Shown here: positions 1 to 8,677 of the stretch, one piece after another | Numbering within the stretch: position 1 is the stretch's first letter | Layout: each line of letters starts with the position of its first letter | Assembly: GCF_006539505.1 (NCBI RefSeq) | Contig: NZ_BJND01000005.1 | Span: 186,001 to 250,000, forward strand | Source of the DNA: Streptomyces spinoverrucosus | Lineage (GTDB): Bacteria > Actinomycetota > Actinomycetes > Streptomycetales > Streptomycetaceae | Length of the DNA stretch: 64,000 nucleotides | Direction of reading: 5' to 3' | The notes under the pieces: model-generated | The model's input: the letters and a program-made list of their open reading frames with translations, nothing else | What the model was told of the DNA's origin: nothing | Databases searched by the model: none | Program-made: the position numbers and the translations under genes

Positions 1-1089
1 GCCCGCACCCCGGCGTTGGACCCGTCCCGGATCGAGGACGTCTACTTCGGCAACGCCAACGGCGCCGGCGAGGAGAACCGCAACGTCGCCCGCATGGCCG
101 CCCTGCTCGCCGGTCTGCCCACCTCCGTGCCCGGCGTGACCGTCAACCGCCTGTGCGCCTCCGGCCTGGAGGCGGTGATCCAGGCGGCCCGTGGCATCGC
201 GTGCGGGGACGCCTCCGTCGCCGTGGCCGGTGGAGTGGAGTCGATGACCCGGGCGCCGTATGTCCTGCCCAAGAACGACAAGCCGTTCCCGGCGGCCCAC
301 ACCGAGCTGTACTCCACCACCCTGGGCTGGCGCATGGTCAACCCGAAGATGGACCCGCAGTGGACGGTCCCCCTGGGCGAAAGCGCGGAGTTGATCGCCG
401 AGAAGCACAAGATCACCCGCGAGCAGCAGGACGAGTTCGCCCTGCACAGCCACCAGAAGGCCGCCGACGCCCAGAGCCAGGGCCTCTTCGACGCCGAACT
501 CGCCCCCGTGGCCATTGCGCAGCGCAAGGGCGACCCCGTCGTCTTCGCCGCCGACGAATGCGTACGCCCGGATGCCTCACTGGAGGCGATGGCCAGGCTC
601 AAGCCGTCGTTCCGCAACGACGACGGCACGGTCACCGCGGGCAATGCCTCCCCGCTCAACGACGGTGCCGCCGCGCTGCTGCTCGTGGACGAGGAAGGGC
701 TGAAGGCCATCGGCCGTGAGCCTCTCGCCCGCGTCGGCGCCACCGGCGTCTCCGCACTCGACCCGCACTACTTCGGCCTCGCCCCCGTCGAGGCGGTGAA
801 CCGGGCGCTCGCCAAGGCGGGCAAGGGGTTCGACGACCTGTCGGTCCTGGAACTGAACGAGGCCTTCGCCGCCCAGGTGCTCGGCTGCGTCGCCGAATGG
901 CCCGAGTTCGACCCGGCGATCCTCAACCCCCAGGGCGGCGCCATCGCCCTCGGTCATCCCCTCGGCGCATCCGGCGCCCGCCTCGCCGGCACGGTCGCCC
1001 ACCAGCTCGCCCGCAAGGGCACCGGCACCGGCGTCGCCACCCTCTGCATCGGCGTGGGCCAGGGCCTCGCCCTCGTCCTCGAACGCTAG
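1..1089 (+). CDS. pcaF: Acetyl-CoA acetyltransferase / beta-ketoadipyl-CoA thiolase, 5' end outside window
   Basis: A thiolase cut at the left edge; 362 residues are visible in an open frame from base 1. The acylated cysteine lies in NRLCASGLEA (TGC at 154-156). NEAFA, HPLGASGAR and the C-terminal CIGVGQG loop are all present, so the protein is intact to its end. Thiolases of this type cleave beta-ketoadipyl-CoA to succinyl-CoA and acetyl-CoA, the last step of the protocatechuate branch. It stands 18 bp upstream of pcaH in the same direction, an order known from Streptomyces pca operons, and that context is why it is called PcaF rather than a biosynthetic thiolase. The CoA-transferase genes pcaIJ would be expected just to the left. 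Confidence 0.88.
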   Translation, partial: ARTPALDPSRIEDVYFGNANGAGEENRNVARMAALLAGLPTSVPGVTVNRLCASGLEAVIQAARGIACGDASVAVAGGVESMTRAPYVLPKNDKPFPAAHTELYSTTLGWRMVNPKMDPQWTVPLGESAELIAEKHKITREQQDEFALHSHQKAADAQSQGLFDAELAPVAIAQRKGDPVVFAADECVRPDASLEAMARLKPSFRNDDGTVTAGNASPLNDGAAALLLVDEEGLKAIGREPLARVGATGVSALDPHYFGLAPVEAVNRALAKAGKGFDDLSVLELNEAFAAQVLGCVAEWPEFDPAILNPQGGAIALGHPLGASGARLAGTVAHQLARKGTGTGVATLCIGVGQGLALVLER

Positions 1090-1107
1090 GAACCCTCAGG
1101 GACCCCC

Positions 1108-1881
1108 ATGACTCTCACTCAGCACGACATCGATCAGGAGATCGCGGCCGAGCACGCCGCCTACGAAAAGCGCGTCGCCGACGGCGGGCCCATCGAGCAC
1201 CACCCGCGCCGCGACTACGCCCCGTACCGCTCCTCGCTGCTGCGCCACCCGAAACAGCCGCTGGTTCCGATCGACGTGGCCCAGGACCCGGAGCTGGTGG
1301 AACTCGCCTCCCCCGCATTCGGCGAGCGCGACATCACCGAGATCGACAACGACCTGACCCGCCAGCACACCGGCGAGCCCATCGGCGAGCGCATCACCGT
1401 CTCCGGCCGCCTGCTGGACCGCGCCGGGCGGCCGATCCGCGGTCAGCTCGTCGAGATCTGGCAGGCCAACTCGGCCGGCCGCTACGCCCACCAGCGTGAG
1501 CAGCACGACGCCCCGCTGGATCCCAACTTCACCGGCGTGGGCCGCACCCTCACCGACGCCGACGGCTTCTACCGGTTCACCACCATCCAGCCCGGCCCCT
1601 ACCCGTGGCGCAACCACGTCAACGCCTGGCGCCCGGCGCACATCCACTTCTCGGTCTTCGGTACGGCGTTCACCCAGCGGCTGGTGACACAGATGTACTT
1701 CCCGAACGACCCGCTCTTCGCCTACGACCCGATCCTGCAGTCCGTGACGGACGACGCCGCCCGGCAGCGTCTGGTCGCCACCTACGACCACAGCCTGTCC
1801 GTGCCGGAGTTCTCGCTGGGCTACCACTGGGACATCGTGCTCGACGGCCCGAACGCCACCTGGATGGAAGAGGGACGCTGA
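1108..1881 (+). CDS. pcaH: Protocatechuate 3,4-dioxygenase beta subunit
   Basis: A 257-residue intradiol dioxygenase subunit. Near its middle, PGPYPWRNHVNAWRPAHIHF carries the tyrosine and the HIH pair expected to bind the catalytic non-haem Fe(III). The N-terminal extension (RRDYAPYRSSLLRHPKQPL) is typical of beta subunits. With PcaG it opens the protocatechuate ring to 3-carboxy-cis,cis-muconate in the cytoplasm. The ATG follows a CAGGGAC-type ribosome site about 6 nt upstream. The next gene begins 5 bp after its stop. Confidence 0.95.
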   Translation: MTLTQHDIDQEIAAEHAAYEKRVADGGPIEHHPRRDYAPYRSSLLRHPKQPLVPIDVAQDPELVELASPAFGERDITEIDNDLTRQHTGEPIGERITVSGRLLDRAGRPIRGQLVEIWQANSAGRYAHQREQHDAPLDPNFTGVGRTLTDADGFYRFTTIQPGPYPWRNHVNAWRPAHIHFSVFGTAFTQRLVTQMYFPNDPLFAYDPILQSVTDDAARQRLVATYDHSLSVPEFSLGYHWDIVLDGPNATWMEEGR

Positions 1882-1886
1882 CCGCC

Positions 1887-2501
1887 ATGACGAAGATCGA
1901 CACGAGCAGCCCGGAGAACGTGCTGCCCACCCCGTCGCACACGGTGGGCCCGTTCTACGGCTACGCGCTGCCCTTCCCCGGCGGCGAGGACATCGCGCCC
2001 GCCGGGCACCCGGACACGATCACCCTGCACGGGTACATCACGGACGGCGAGGGCAAGCCGCTGCCCGACGCCTTCGTGGAGCTGTGGGGCCCGGACCCGG
2101 ACGGCAGACTGCCCCAGGTGGACGGCTCGATGCGCCGCGACCCGGCGTCCGGGGGCTTCCTCGGCCGCAACGGAGTGGAGTTCACCGGCTGGGGACGCGT
2201 CCAGACCGACGCGAACGGCCACTGGTACGCCCGTACGCTCCGCCCGGGCGCACGCGGGAGCAGCGCCCCGTACCTCAGCGTGTGCGTCTTCGCGCGTGGG
2301 CTGCTGGTGCATCTGTTCACGCGGATCTATCTGCCGGGCGACGCGGCCGCGCTGGCGGCGGACCCACTCCTGTCCCGGCTGCCTCAGGCGCGCCGCGACA
2401 CGCTGATCGCGCGCCCGGAGAGCGACGGCACCACGAGCACCTACCGTTTCGACATCCGCCTTCAGGGCGAAGGCGAGACGGTCTTCCTGGAGTTCCAGTG
2501 A
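1887..2501 (+). CDS. pcaG: Protocatechuate 3,4-dioxygenase alpha subunit
   Basis: A 204-residue protein with the N-terminal signature TPSHTVGPFYGYALPF of alpha subunits and the intradiol dioxygenase beta-sandwich (DAFVELWGPDPDGR, then TGWGRVQTDANGHW). It lacks the full set of iron ligands, as expected for the non-catalytic partner of PcaH. The ATG at 1887 is chosen because it sits 5 bp after pcaH and the conserved start begins there; the frame is open further upstream inside pcaH, but that is not coding. Its TGA overlaps the pcaB GTG start by 4 bp, so translation is probably coupled. Confidence 0.94.
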   Translation: MTKIDTSSPENVLPTPSHTVGPFYGYALPFPGGEDIAPAGHPDTITLHGYITDGEGKPLPDAFVELWGPDPDGRLPQVDGSMRRDPASGGFLGRNGVEFTGWGRVQTDANGHWYARTLRPGARGSSAPYLSVCVFARGLLVHLFTRIYLPGDAAALAADPLLSRLPQARRDTLIARPESDGTTSTYRFDIRLQGEGETVFLEFQ

Positions 2502-3793
2502 CTTCTGCGGTTCCCGACACCGGCCTGCTCGCCCCCGGGTGGGCAGGCTCCCCCGCCGCGTCCGCGACGAGCGACACCGCCTGTCTGCAGGCCCTGCTCG
2601 ACGCGGAAGCGGCCCTCACCCGCGCGCAGGCCTCGCTCGGGCTGGCCCCGGCCGAGGCGGCGACGGCGGTCACCGAAGCGGCCGACGCCGGGCGGTACGA
2701 CGTACGGTCCCTGGCGGAGCGTGCCCGTGGCGGTGGCAATCCGGTCATCCCGCTGGTGGCCGATCTGACGAAGGCGGTCGGTGCGGAGTACGGTCCGTAC
2801 GTCCATCGGGGTGCTACCAGTCAGGACATCATGGACACGGCGACCATGCTGATCGCCGCGCGCACCCTGAACCTGATCCTGACCGACCTCGCCCGCACCG
2901 AGCGGGCCCTGGCCCGGCTGGCCGCCGAGCACCGCGACACGGCGATGCCGGGGCGCACGCTCACCCAGCACGCCGTACCGATCACCTTCGGCCTGAAGGC
3001 GGCCGGATGGCGGTCCCTGGTACTTGACGCGCGGGACCGGGTGGCGGCCGTACGGGACGTGCTGCCCGCCCAACTCGGGGGCGCGGCCGGGACGTTGGCG
3101 GCGTTCGGGGCGTACGGAGCGAGCGATCCCACCGCCCTGCCGACGGCGTACGCGCTCGAACTCGGCCTGCAGACGCCGGAGCTGCCCTGGCACACGCTGC
3201 GGACGCCCGTCGCGGACCTCGCGGGGTGTCTGGCGCTGACGGCCGGGGCGCTCGGCAAGCTGGCCGCCGATGTCCTCACCCTGTCCCGGACCGAGATCGC
3301 CGAGGTCACGGAGGGCAGTGGCGGGGCTTCGTCCGCGATGCCGCACAAGGCCAATCCCGTACGGTCCACCCTGATCGTCGCGGCGGCCCGGCGGGCGCCT
3401 CAGCTCGCCGCCACGCTGTACGCCTGTCTGGTCGCGGAGGACGAGCGGCCGGCCGGGGCCTGGCACGCGGAGTGGGAGCCGCTGCGGGAGCTGCTGCGCC
3501 TGACCGGCGGGGCCGCCCGGGATGCCGCCGAACTGGCCGAGGGGCTCCGGGTCCACCCGGACCTCATGCGCGAACACCTCGGTCTCACCCAGGGGTTGAT
3601 CGTCTCGGAGCGGCTGTCCGCCGAACTCGCGCCCGTGCTGGGCCGGGCCCGCGCCAAGGAGCTGCTCACCCGGCTGGCCGCCGACGGGCGCCCCCTGTCG
3701 GACGCGCCGGAGCTGAAGGACGTCGACCTCGACCCCGCCCATTACACCGGTTGTGCCGGAACGCTCGTCGATCGTGCTCTGGAGCGACGTTGA
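2498..3793 (+). CDS. pcaB: 3-carboxy-cis,cis-muconate cycloisomerase
   Basis: A 431-residue member of the fumarase/aspartase superfamily, identified by the signature loop GGASSAMPHKANPV near residue 280 and the upstream HRGATSQDIMDTA motif. It lactonises 3-carboxymuconate to 4-carboxymuconolactone. The GTG at 2498 overlaps the pcaG stop (GTGA), and its own stop overlaps the next start (TTGA), making a chain of coupled genes. The position between pcaG and pcaL separates it from adenylosuccinate lyases of the same superfamily. Confidence 0.93.
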   Translation: MTSAVPDTGLLAPGWAGSPAASATSDTACLQALLDAEAALTRAQASLGLAPAEAATAVTEAADAGRYDVRSLAERARGGGNPVIPLVADLTKAVGAEYGPYVHRGATSQDIMDTATMLIAARTLNLILTDLARTERALARLAAEHRDTAMPGRTLTQHAVPITFGLKAAGWRSLVLDARDRVAAVRDVLPAQLGGAAGTLAAFGAYGASDPTALPTAYALELGLQTPELPWHTLRTPVADLAGCLALTAGALGKLAADVLTLSRTEIAEVTEGSGGASSAMPHKANPVRSTLIVAAARRAPQLAATLYACLVAEDERPAGAWHAEWEPLRELLRLTGGAARDAAELAEGLRVHPDLMREHLGLTQGLIVSERLSAELAPVLGRARAKELLTRLAADGRPLSDAPELKDVDLDPAHYTGCAGTLVDRALERR

Positions 3794-4911
3794 AGCTGCT
3801 CAACCACCGTGCCGAGGGGGCCGCTTCCGCGCCCCCGCTGCTCCTCGGGCCCTCGCTGGGCACCTCGTACGCCCTGTGGGACAAGGTCGCGCCCGAGCTG
3901 TCCGTCACCCACCGGGTGATCCGCTGGGATCTGCCGGGACACGGCGGCTCGGCGGCCGAGCTGATCGGGGCCGGGGCCACCGTCGGTGACCTCGCCGACC
4001 TGGTACTCGCGCTCGCCGACTCGCTGGGCGTGCAGCGGTTCGCGTACGCCGGGGTGTCGCTGGGCGGAGCGGTGGGGCTGCACCTCGCCGTGCATCACCC
4101 CCAGCGGGTGTCGTCCCTCGCGGTGATCTGCTCGTCGGCCCACTTCAACGGGGCCAAGCCCTGGCAGGAGCGGGCCGCGCAGGTGCGGCGCGAGGGGCTG
4201 GACTCGCTCGCCGCGAGCGCGGACGCCCGCTGGTTCACGCCCGGGTTCACCGTGCCCCGGCTGGTGCGGGACCACCGGGAAGCCGACCCGGAGGCGTACG
4301 CGGCCTGCTGTGACGCGCTCGCCGCGTTCGATCTGCGGGAGCGGCTCGCGGAGATCTCCGTGCCGACGCTGCTGATAGCGGGCCGTGAGGACCCGGCGAC
4401 GCCGCCCGCGCATCTGCGGGAGATCGCGGACGCGGTGCCGCGGGCGGCGCTGGTGGAGCTTCCCGGCGCTTCGCATCTGGCGCCCGCACAGTGCCCCGAG
4501 GCGGTGCTCACCGCTGTGCGGGCACACTTCGACGGTCCCGCACTGCGGGGCATGGAGGTACGGCGACAGGTGCTCGGTGACGCGCACGTCGACCGGGCCC
4601 AGGCGCGCCAGACCCCCTTCACGGCCCGCTTCCAGGACTTCATCTCGCGCTACGCCTGGGGCGAGATCTGGACCGACCCGACGCTCTCCCGCCGGGAACG
4701 CAGCATGATCACGCTGACCGCGCTGGTGGCGCACGGCCACTACGAGGAGCTGGCCATGCATGTCCGCGCGGCGCGGCGCAACGGGCTCACGCCCGAGGAG
4801 ATCGGGGCGGTGTTGCTCCAGACGGCCGTGTACTGCGGGGTCCCGGCGGCGAACTCGGCGTTCGCGGCGGCCCAGCGGGTGCTCGCCGAGGAGGACGACA
4901 GCGGAGGGTGA
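3790..4911 (+). CDS. pcaL: PcaL: 3-oxoadipate enol-lactonase fused to 4-carboxymuconolactone decarboxylase
   Basis: A 373-residue fusion. Residues 1 to about 245 form an alpha/beta hydrolase with nucleophile Ser90 in GVSLGG, an acidic residue in AGREDPATPP and a histidine in GASHLAP. Residues from about 255 to the end are a complete carboxymuconolactone decarboxylase domain (ISRYAWGEIWTDP, then VLLQTAVYCGVPAANSAF). The fused enzyme performs two steps, 4-carboxymuconolactone to the enol-lactone and then to 3-oxoadipate. Such PcaL fusions are usual in actinomycetes. The TTG at 3790 is chosen because it overlaps the pcaB stop by 4 bp and the hydrolase fold begins immediately. Confidence 0.93.
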   Translation: MKLLNHRAEGAASAPPLLLGPSLGTSYALWDKVAPELSVTHRVIRWDLPGHGGSAAELIGAGATVGDLADLVLALADSLGVQRFAYAGVSLGGAVGLHLAVHHPQRVSSLAVICSSAHFNGAKPWQERAAQVRREGLDSLAASADARWFTPGFTVPRLVRDHREADPEAYAACCDALAAFDLRERLAEISVPTLLIAGREDPATPPAHLREIADAVPRAALVELPGASHLAPAQCPEAVLTAVRAHFDGPALRGMEVRRQVLGDAHVDRAQARQTPFTARFQDFISRYAWGEIWTDPTLSRRERSMITLTALVAHGHYEELAMHVRAARRNGLTPEEIGAVLLQTAVYCGVPAANSAFAAAQRVLAEEDDSGG

Positions 4912-4963
4912 CCCTGCTGGTCGTAGCCTCAGCAGCACCTCGCTGCGGTGTGGGCGGCGTGCC

Positions 4964-4975
4964 TAGGGTGGGGGC
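4964..4975 (+). promoter_or_regulatory. Candidate -10 element of a leaderless transcript
   Basis: TAGGGT at 4964-4969 ends 6 nt before the ATG at 4976, and there is no ribosome site. No convincing -35 is visible. The same arrangement (TAnGGT then 6-7 nt to the start) precedes the genes at 11506 and 53147. Confidence 0.4.
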
Positions 4976-5767
4976 ATGGCCACTGTTCTGATCACCGGCG
5001 CCACCTCGGGGCTCGGCCGGTACGTCGCCTTCGAGCTGGTGCGCTCCGGGCATCGCGTCCTCGCGCACGGGCGCGATCCGGGCCGTACCGAGCTGCTCGT
5101 CGCCGAGCTGAGCGCCGAGGGTGCGGCCGAGGGGTTCGTCGCCGATCTGTCCTCGCTGGCCGAGGTGCGGGAGCTGGGCTCCCGGGTCGCCGAGGCACAT
5201 CCCGAGCTGGACGTGCTGATCAACAACGCCGGGGTGGGCGGCGGTCCGCGCGGTGCGGGGCGTGAGCTGAGCGCCGACGGGCACGAGCTGCGGCTGGCAG
5301 TGAACTATCTCGCGCCGGTCGTGCTCACCCGTGCCCTGCTGCCGGTGCTGCGCGCGAACGCGCCCGCGCGGATCGTGAACGTCGGCTCGGCCGGTCAGGA
5401 GCCGCTCGACTTCGACGACCCCGAGTTCGCCCGGGGGTACGAGGGCTTCTCGGCGTACTGCCGCAGCAAGCTGGCGCTCGCCACGTGGACGTTCACCCTG
5501 GCCGAGGAGCTGGCCGGCACCGGCGTCGCCGTGAACGTGCTGCACCCGGCGACCTTCATGGACACGGCGATGGTCCGCGAGGGCGGTATCACCCCGTGGA
5601 ACTCGGTCGCCGACGGCGCACCCGGCGTGCTGGCCCTGGCCACGCGGGACATGGGCTCCGGCGGCTACTTCGACGGCACCACGCAGGCCCGGGCGCACGA
5701 GACGGCGTACGACCCGCGGGTACGCAAGCGGCTGGCGGCGGTGACCGAGCAGTTGCTCGGCATGTGA
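4976..5767 (+). CDS. SDR family NAD(P)-dependent oxidoreductase
   Basis: A 263-residue classical short-chain dehydrogenase. The nucleotide loop TGATSGLGR lies at residues 7-15, NNAGVGGG follows beta-4, the catalytic serine lies in NVGSAG, and YxxxK is Tyr161/Lys165 in YCRSK. Substrate cannot be read from the sequence. It is separated from pcaL by 64 bp that carry a candidate start-proximal -10 element, so it is probably transcribed alone and not part of the protocatechuate operon. It converges with the large ATPase gene, 33 bp away; a small CCTGT/ACAGG stem in that gap could help termination. Confidence 0.9.
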   Translation: MATVLITGATSGLGRYVAFELVRSGHRVLAHGRDPGRTELLVAELSAEGAAEGFVADLSSLAEVRELGSRVAEAHPELDVLINNAGVGGGPRGAGRELSADGHELRLAVNYLAPVVLTRALLPVLRANAPARIVNVGSAGQEPLDFDDPEFARGYEGFSAYCRSKLALATWTFTLAEELAGTGVAVNVLHPATFMDTAMVREGGITPWNSVADGAPGVLALATRDMGSGGYFDGTTQARAHETAYDPRVRKRLAAVTEQLLGM

Positions 5768-5800
5768 CGTGCCGCCTCGCTGGGCCCTGTCGTCACAGGC

Positions 5801-8479
5801 CTACGCCTCCAGTTCCGCCAGCCCCTCCCGTGCCTGCCGGGCCAGGCCGTCCGCGCCGCACGAACGGGCCAGCGTCAGGCCCCGGTTGAGTTCCGTCGTG
5901 GAGCGGGCGGCGAGGCCGTACTCGATGCGGGCGGCGGCGTGTTCGTACTGGCAGGGTGAGGCCTCCAGGTAGGTGACGGCCTGCGCGGCGAGGCGTACCT
6001 TGCGCTGGCCGGTCTCCAGGCGGGCGGCGCAGCGCAGGGCCTCGCCGATCGCGGTGTCGGTGCCGAACCGCTCGGCCTGGCGGCGGGCGTCGGCGGCCAG
6101 CCGGGCGGCGCGGGTCGGGTCCTGGGTGGCGAGGGCACCGGCGAGGTCGATGGTCCAAGGGGCCAGCACCGGATTGTGGCCGCCCCGCGCGGCGGCGGCC
6201 TTCTCGGCACCCTCCAGTTCGTTGATGCCGTCCTCGGTGCGGCCCACGGCGAGCAGCAACCGACCGCGCACCGAGCGCGTGTCGGGGAGGACGATCGTGG
6301 ACGGGTAGGGCGGGGTGAAGCCGTACTGCTCGGCGATCGTCCAGGCCTGCTGGACATGCCCGCGGGCGAGCAGGGTGTCGACCAGGCCGCAGGTCGCCGA
6401 CCAGTACAGCGGCAGTCCGCGGCCGACCCGCTCGGCGAGGCGCAGCGACTCACGCAGTACGGTCTCGGCGTCCTTCAGGCGGCCCTGCCGGCGGAAGGCG
6501 AGGCCCAGGAAGGCATTGGCGAGGGCGAGGTGGCCGCCGCTCCAGCCGGCCGTGGTGTAGGTGCGCAGGGCCTCGGCGAACAGGTTCTCGGCGCGGTCGA
6601 GGCGGTCGGCGTAGGCGTAGGAGCTGCCGAGCATCATCAGCAGTTCTATGCCCCACTCGGTGTCGGTCCAGCCGAGGCCGGGGGCGAGCCGCCCGTTGAC
6701 GAGGGCGCGGTCGCACACCTCGACGACCTCCTCGGCGTTCTCGCCGTGGGTCATGGCGTCGAAGCCGCGCAGGATGAGCAGCGCGCGCTCGGAGTTGTCG
6801 CGGCCGGTGCAGGTGTGGGCGAGTTCGGCGAGCCGCTCGGAGCGTCCCGGGGCCGGTGCCTCACCGGCGTAGATGCCCTCCCACATGTACTGCACGGCCC
6901 GCAGCCGCAGCCGGGCGGGACCCTCCTCGTGTCGGGCGGCCTCGGCCTCGACGGTGCGGACGGCCTGTTCCAGCTGGTCGTTGTGGAGCAGGGCCTGGGA
7001 GAGGCGGAAGACCGCGTCGACGCGGGCGGGGCCGTCGAGGCCGGGCAGGGCGAGCGCGGTCTGGAGGTGGTCGATGGTTCTCGCGGGCGCGGTGAGCAGG
7101 GTGGCGCAGCCCAGTTCGTAGAGGACGCGCGCGTGGACGTCGGGCCGGGGTGGTTCCTTCAGGGCGCGTTCGAGGCAGCGGCGGGCGGCGTCGGGGGCGC
7201 CGACGGCGAGGTGTTCGCGGGCGGCCTCGCGCAGCTGCTCGACGAGTTCGGCGTCGTCGTCGGGGTGGACCTGGAGCAGATGCCGGGAGGCGGCCGCGGC
7301 GCCGCGGCCGGAGTCGGTGACGATCTGCGCGGCGATGCCGTGCATGGCGGTGCGCAGTGCGTCGGGGATGGAGTTGTAGACGGCGGTGGCGATCAGCGGG
7401 TGGACGAACTCCAGGTCGCCGTCGTCGGCCTGCGCGCCCGCCGGGTCGGGGGCGGTGAGGATACGGGCCGTGCACAGTAACTCGGCGCAGCGCACCGCCT
7501 GTTCGGGGCGCATCGTGGTGAGCCGGGCGACCAGGCCGACGGAGATGCCGGTGCCGAGTATGGCGGCCGCCCAGGCGAAGCGAGTCGCGTCGATGCCGAG
7601 ACCTTCGAGGCGGGCGACGAGTCCGCCGCCGCGCGCCGAGCGGTTCAGGGCGCGCAGTTCACCGGCCGAGGACTCGACCGGCTCCAGCTCGCTGTCCTGG
7701 ACCTTGGCGAGGAGTTCGACGGTCTCGTAGGGGTTGCCGCCGGTGACGGCCCAGACCTCGCGGCAGAACGGGTCGTCGGCGTGCCGGCCGACGGTCGCGC
7801 GGGTGAGCCCGGCGGTGGCGTCAGGGGTGAGTGCGCTCAGCGTCGTCGCCGGGCGGCCCGCGGCGGCGGCGACCGCGTCCAGGTGGCGGGCGCTCTCGCC
7901 GGTCACCTCGCCCGGTCTGCGGGCCACCACGACCAGCACGGACAGGTCGTGCAGCCGCTCGGCGAACGCGGCCAGCCAGCGCAGCGTCTCCTGGTCGGCC
8001 CAGTGCGCGTCGTCGACGAGCAGCACCAGCGGCCAGTCCCGTTTGGCCAGCCGGCGCACGGCGGCGACCAGCCCGTCGCACACGCCCTGCGGGTCGGCCC
8101 GCCGCTCGCCGGGGTCGGCGATGCCGAGGGCGGGGCCGGCGATGTCGTACCAGTCGCCGAGGTACTCCCGGGCCTCCTCGGGCAGCAGCGACACGAGGGC
8201 GGGTTGCAGCAGTTGGCGTACGACGTTGAAGGGGACGGACCTGAGGGTCTCGCCGCCGCGTGCCGACCACACCATGCAGCCGCGTTCCTCGGCCAGCCGG
8301 CGGGTCTCGGCGAGCAGCGCGGTCTTGCCGAGTCCGGCCTCGCCCCGGAACACCAGCAGGCCGACCGACGACGAGCGGTCCGCGCACAGGGCGTCGATCG
8401 CCTGGACGACCGCGGCGACCTCCTCGTCGCGCTCCCACAGGGAAGCCGAGGCGCCCGCCGCCGGGGGTACCTCCGTCAT
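5801..8479 (-). CDS. LAL-type AAA ATPase/TPR protein lacking the LuxR DNA-binding domain; contains a TTA codon
   Basis: An 892-residue protein. The N-terminal AAA_16-type P-loop has Walker A GEAGLGKT at residues 46-53 and Walker B VLLVDDAHWAD near residue 150. A long helical region resembling TPR repeats follows to the end. Large ATP-binding LuxR (LAL) regulators share this plan but finish with a LuxR helix-turn-helix; here the frame stops at GLAELEA with no such domain, and the bases beyond run straight into the convergent dehydrogenase gene. Codon 334 (7478-7480 on the plus strand) is TTA, so translation should depend on the bldA tRNA. The start at 8479 has GGAGG 7 nt upstream. The open frame continues far upstream antisense to the MFS gene; that extension is not coding. 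Confidence 0.85.
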   Translation of the reverse strand: MTEVPPAAGASASLWERDEEVAAVVQAIDALCADRSSSVGLLVFRGEAGLGKTALLAETRRLAEERGCMVWSARGGETLRSVPFNVVRQLLQPALVSLLPEEAREYLGDWYDIAGPALGIADPGERRADPQGVCDGLVAAVRRLAKRDWPLVLLVDDAHWADQETLRWLAAFAERLHDLSVLVVVARRPGEVTGESARHLDAVAAAAGRPATTLSALTPDATAGLTRATVGRHADDPFCREVWAVTGGNPYETVELLAKVQDSELEPVESSAGELRALNRSARGGGLVARLEGLGIDATRFAWAAAILGTGISVGLVARLTTMRPEQAVRCAELLCTARILTAPDPAGAQADDGDLEFVHPLIATAVYNSIPDALRTAMHGIAAQIVTDSGRGAAAASRHLLQVHPDDDAELVEQLREAAREHLAVGAPDAARRCLERALKEPPRPDVHARVLYELGCATLLTAPARTIDHLQTALALPGLDGPARVDAVFRLSQALLHNDQLEQAVRTVEAEAARHEEGPARLRLRAVQYMWEGIYAGEAPAPGRSERLAELAHTCTGRDNSERALLILRGFDAMTHGENAEEVVEVCDRALVNGRLAPGLGWTDTEWGIELLMMLGSSYAYADRLDRAENLFAEALRTYTTAGWSGGHLALANAFLGLAFRRQGRLKDAETVLRESLRLAERVGRGLPLYWSATCGLVDTLLARGHVQQAWTIAEQYGFTPPYPSTIVLPDTRSVRGRLLLAVGRTEDGINELEGAEKAAAARGGHNPVLAPWTIDLAGALATQDPTRAARLAADARRQAERFGTDTAIGEALRCAARLETGQRKVRLAAQAVTYLEASPCQYEHAAARIEYGLAARSTTELNRGLTLARSCGADGLARQAREGLAELEA

Positions 8480-8597
8480 CCCGCTACCTCCCCAAGTCGC
8501 CCGAACGACGTACAGGGCGAGCGTAGCCCCACGGCAGGTCCGGCGGTGGGTGGTCGGAGGGTTGTTGCCGTCATGGGTGACGTCCTCGTGAAAGTTA

Positions 8598-8621
8598 TTG
8601 ACAGTCAACAGTCGTGAACTG
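8598..8621. promoter_or_regulatory. Candidate operator in the divergent regulator/MFS spacer
   Basis: In the 198-bp divergent spacer 8480-8677, TTGAC-A-GTCAA (8598-8608) is a perfect 11-bp palindrome, followed at once by CAGT-cgtga-ACTG (8609-8621), a second short inverted repeat. The stretch is AT-rich compared with its surroundings. It lies 57 bp before the MFS start and 119 bp before the ATPase start. Confidence 0.4.
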
Positions 8622-8677
8622 ACGCTAATTTTCCAACCAGCGCGGCCCAACAGCGGCGGCCGGACGGGAGGCACGCG

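Noticed and set aside
5768..5800. A frameshifted LuxR helix-turn-helix remnant after the ATPase gene
   Set aside because: Only 33 bp separate the stop from the convergent dehydrogenase, which is too short for the domain, and no HTH-like residues are encoded in any minus-strand frame there.
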